Both the position numbers and the translations under genes were made by a program. From NCBI RefSeq assembly GCF_000235425.2, contig NZ_KI912267.1, forward strand, positions 442,375 through 482,314: a stretch of 39,940 nucleotides of DNA, in the 5' to 3' direction. Each line of letters opens with the position of its first letter. Positions within the stretch are counted from its first letter, which is position 1. Below, in pieces: positions 38,602 through 39,940 of this stretch. Source of the DNA: Pseudofrankia saprophytica (lineage in GTDB: Bacteria; Actinomycetota; Actinomycetes; Frankiales; Frankiaceae). The notes beneath the pieces were generated by a model. The model did not search any database. It was not told where the DNA came from and worked only from the letters and a program-made list of their open reading frames with translations.

Positions 38602-39930
38602 CTAGCGCGTCCGGTTGGCGCGGTGGTCGCCGGCCTGCCTGGGCGCCGGTGGCTCCGGACGGTGCCGCGCGTCGGGCCGGCGGGACAGGGGCGGCATCGG
38701 GCTGTCCTCGGGTTCGTCCTCTCGCGCCGGGGCGCCGCGGCGTGGCATCAGCGCCGCCACCAGGGCGAGTACGCCGGCCACGAGTGAGACGTAGAGCCCG
38801 GCCTCCGGCCGCACCACGATCTGGTCGGCGGAGATCCCGCGAAAGGTCGCCAGCGTGGGCGGCCCGATCAGCAGGTCGCCGCCGGCCATGACGACGAGCA
38901 GGCCGGCGAGCACCGGACCAAGCGGCCCGTCACCCGACAGCCGGCGCCGGGCGAGCCCCGCGACGCCGAGCACGGCCAGCGCGAGCCCCAGCACCACCGT
39001 GAACCGCCCGTCTCCCACCGTCAGGCCGGTGAACGTGCGCTCCTCGTCGCTGGACGCGAGCGTGCTCCAGGGCGCGAGCGCCGCGCCCGCCGCGGCCAGC
39101 CCGGCGACCACCAGAGTCAGGGAGGCCATCCGGCCGCGGACCGGCCGGGCCGTCGGCGCCTCCGGCGGATCCGGCAGCCATCCGCGAGCCGGGCGCCCGG
39201 CGTCCTGTTCCGCGGCCGGCGGCCTCCCGCCGCCGTCGAGCCCGGACTCGGACCCGGACCCGGACTCCGATTCGGATTCGGACTCGTCAGAGCCGTGGTC
39301 CCCCTCGGCCGGGACCTCGTCCGCGTCACGGCCGAGCTCGGCGCCGCGTTCCGCTCGCGCCGCCTCCCGCCGAGCCTCGGTGCGTCGGGCGGAGAGTCCC
39401 ATCGGTGGAGTTCCCGGATCGACGGGCCCCGCGTTCTCTCCCTGATCGACGCCGGGGCTACCGCCGGCCCGGCGAAGCCCGGGGCCCAGGTCAGACCGGC
39501 TTCGCCAGTCCGATCTGTCCGCTGGCGGGTCGCCGATGCGGGAGGGCTGCGCAGAAGCGGGTCTGGCGGGTTGCTGGGAGGTCTGGAGCGCCGGTCTGGC
39601 CTCGGTGGCCCTGGCGTCCGCCGGCCGGGCCCCTGCCCGGGGCCCGACGCGGGGCAGGGCCGCGGTGCTCTCCGGGCTCACCTCCGCCGGGCCGGCCTGG
39701 TGCTGTCCCCCGGAGCGGCGGGTGTCGGACGGCCGGGTCTCGCCGCCCCGTCCCGCTGGCTCCGTCCTGCCGGGCTCGGCCGCCGCGGCCTGCGCCCGGG
39801 CCGGCCCGGGCCTGGACGTCGTGGGCTCGGCCCTGGGTGACTGGGCCCTGGGTGTCTGGGCTCTGGCCACCTCGGTGGCGCCAGCGCGCCGGGCTGGCCG
39901 GGGCGTGGTCCGCCGCAGCGACACCCACAC
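38602..39930 (-). CDS. Four-helix membrane protein, paralog of the preceding one (5' end uncertain)
   Basis: The frame is open to the window's right edge; the first visible GTG is at 39930, so the true start may lie outside. The visible 442 residues comprise about 265 disordered residues (Arg/Pro/Ala-rich, with an acidic Ser/Glu run SESESESGSGSESG), then four membrane helices. The first is SLTLVVAGLAAAGAALAPW, joined by TFTGLTVGDGRFTVVLG to the second, as in the gene to its left. A short charged tail follows. It is 104 bp from its paralog, same strand, so they may be cotranscribed. No function can be assigned. Confidence 0.65.
   Translation of the reverse strand: MWVSLRRTTPRPARRAGATEVARAQTPRAQSPRAEPTTSRPGPARAQAAAAEPGRTEPAGRGGETRPSDTRRSGGQHQAGPAEVSPESTAALPRVGPRAGARPADARATEARPALQTSQQPARPASAQPSRIGDPPADRSDWRSRSDLGPGLRRAGGSPGVDQGENAGPVDPGTPPMGLSARRTEARREAARAERGAELGRDADEVPAEGDHGSDESESESESGSGSESGLDGGGRPPAAEQDAGRPARGWLPDPPEAPTARPVRGRMASLTLVVAGLAAAGAALAPWSTLASSDEERTFTGLTVGDGRFTVVLGLALAVLGVAGLARRRLSGDGPLGPVLAGLLVVMAGGDLLIGPPTLATFRGISADQIVVRPEAGLYVSLVAGVLALVAALMPRRGAPAREDEPEDSPMPPLSRRPDARHRPEPPAPRQAGDHRANRTR
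39244..39285 (-). repeat. Hexanucleotide repeat encoding a Ser/Glu/Gly run
   Basis: Seven consecutive hexamers of the form GGACTC/GGACCC/CGATTC encode, on the reverse strand, alternating Glu-Ser and Gly-Ser pairs in the disordered part of the membrane protein. Length changes would not shift the frame. Confidence 0.75.
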
Positions 39931-39940
39931 CGTCGGCGAC

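Noticed and set aside
1-39940. tRNA genes, rRNA genes, CRISPR arrays, insertion sequences, prophage or integrase genes
   Set aside because: No T-loop or CCA-like ends, no regularly spaced repeats, no transposase or integrase motif was seen on either strand.

Overview
The window is very G+C-rich DNA with strong G/C at third codon positions and frequent GTG starts. Several gene families in it are typical of Actinobacteria: DUF3099, DUF3090, PGPGW and DUF5685 proteins, an Eis-type acetyltransferase, a mycobacterial-type FabG and InhA pair, and a ferrochelatase carrying iron-sulfur cysteines. The overall picture fits a Frankia-like (Frankiaceae) chromosome; that placement is inferred from family content, not from a marker gene. 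No rRNA, tRNA, CRISPR array, insertion sequence, integrase or phage gene was seen, so this looks like core or housekeeping chromosome rather than an island.

Layout. 0-5.4 kb: an L,D-transpeptidase lipoprotein, a long non-coding stretch, urate oxidase, a SAM hydrolase (DUF62) and a class III CoA-transferase. 5.6-11.6 kb: a DUF3099 membrane protein, two GT4 glycosyltransferases (the first MgtA-like), an unrecognised protein and a Ser/Thr/Pro-rich membrane-anchored protein. 11.8-15.0 kb: a leftward fabG - hemH - DUF3090 set with a divergent DUF167 gene. 15.3-19.6 kb: a degenerate pyruvate dehydrogenase E1 (AceE)-like gene with a frameshift, overlapping tail to tail with a TPR protein. 19.7-26.1 kb: a GH15 trehalase/glucoamylase, two small membrane proteins, a KhtT/KhtU-type K+/H+ antiporter operon and the InhA/FabI enoyl reductase. 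26.1-32.6 kb: Eis-type acetyltransferase, L-2-hydroxyglutarate oxidase, ketopantoate reductase, a quinone oxidoreductase broken by one in-frame amber codon, and an EgtE-like PLP lyase. 32.6-39.9 kb: a Tat-lipoprotein M28-like hydrolase, an MBL-fold hydrolase, a DUF5685 protein with an extreme cysteine-rich tail, a NarL-type response regulator and two tandem related membrane proteins, the last possibly running off the right edge.

How the genes relate. The clearest functional links are fabG with fabI (two steps of fatty-acid elongation, here more than 10 kb apart), the antiporter gate-regulator and channel pair, and the paired glycosyltransferases. Most other genes are single-gene units separated by strong hairpin terminators.

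The most unusual items are the catalytically gutted AceE-like protein, the 15-cysteine tail of the DUF5685 protein, the amber-interrupted oxidoreductase, the M28-like protein without its Glu-Glu pair, and a recurring TANNNT box 6-7 nt before start codons that suggests many leaderless transcripts. I did not find a gene cluster that I can defend as a new multi-gene system.
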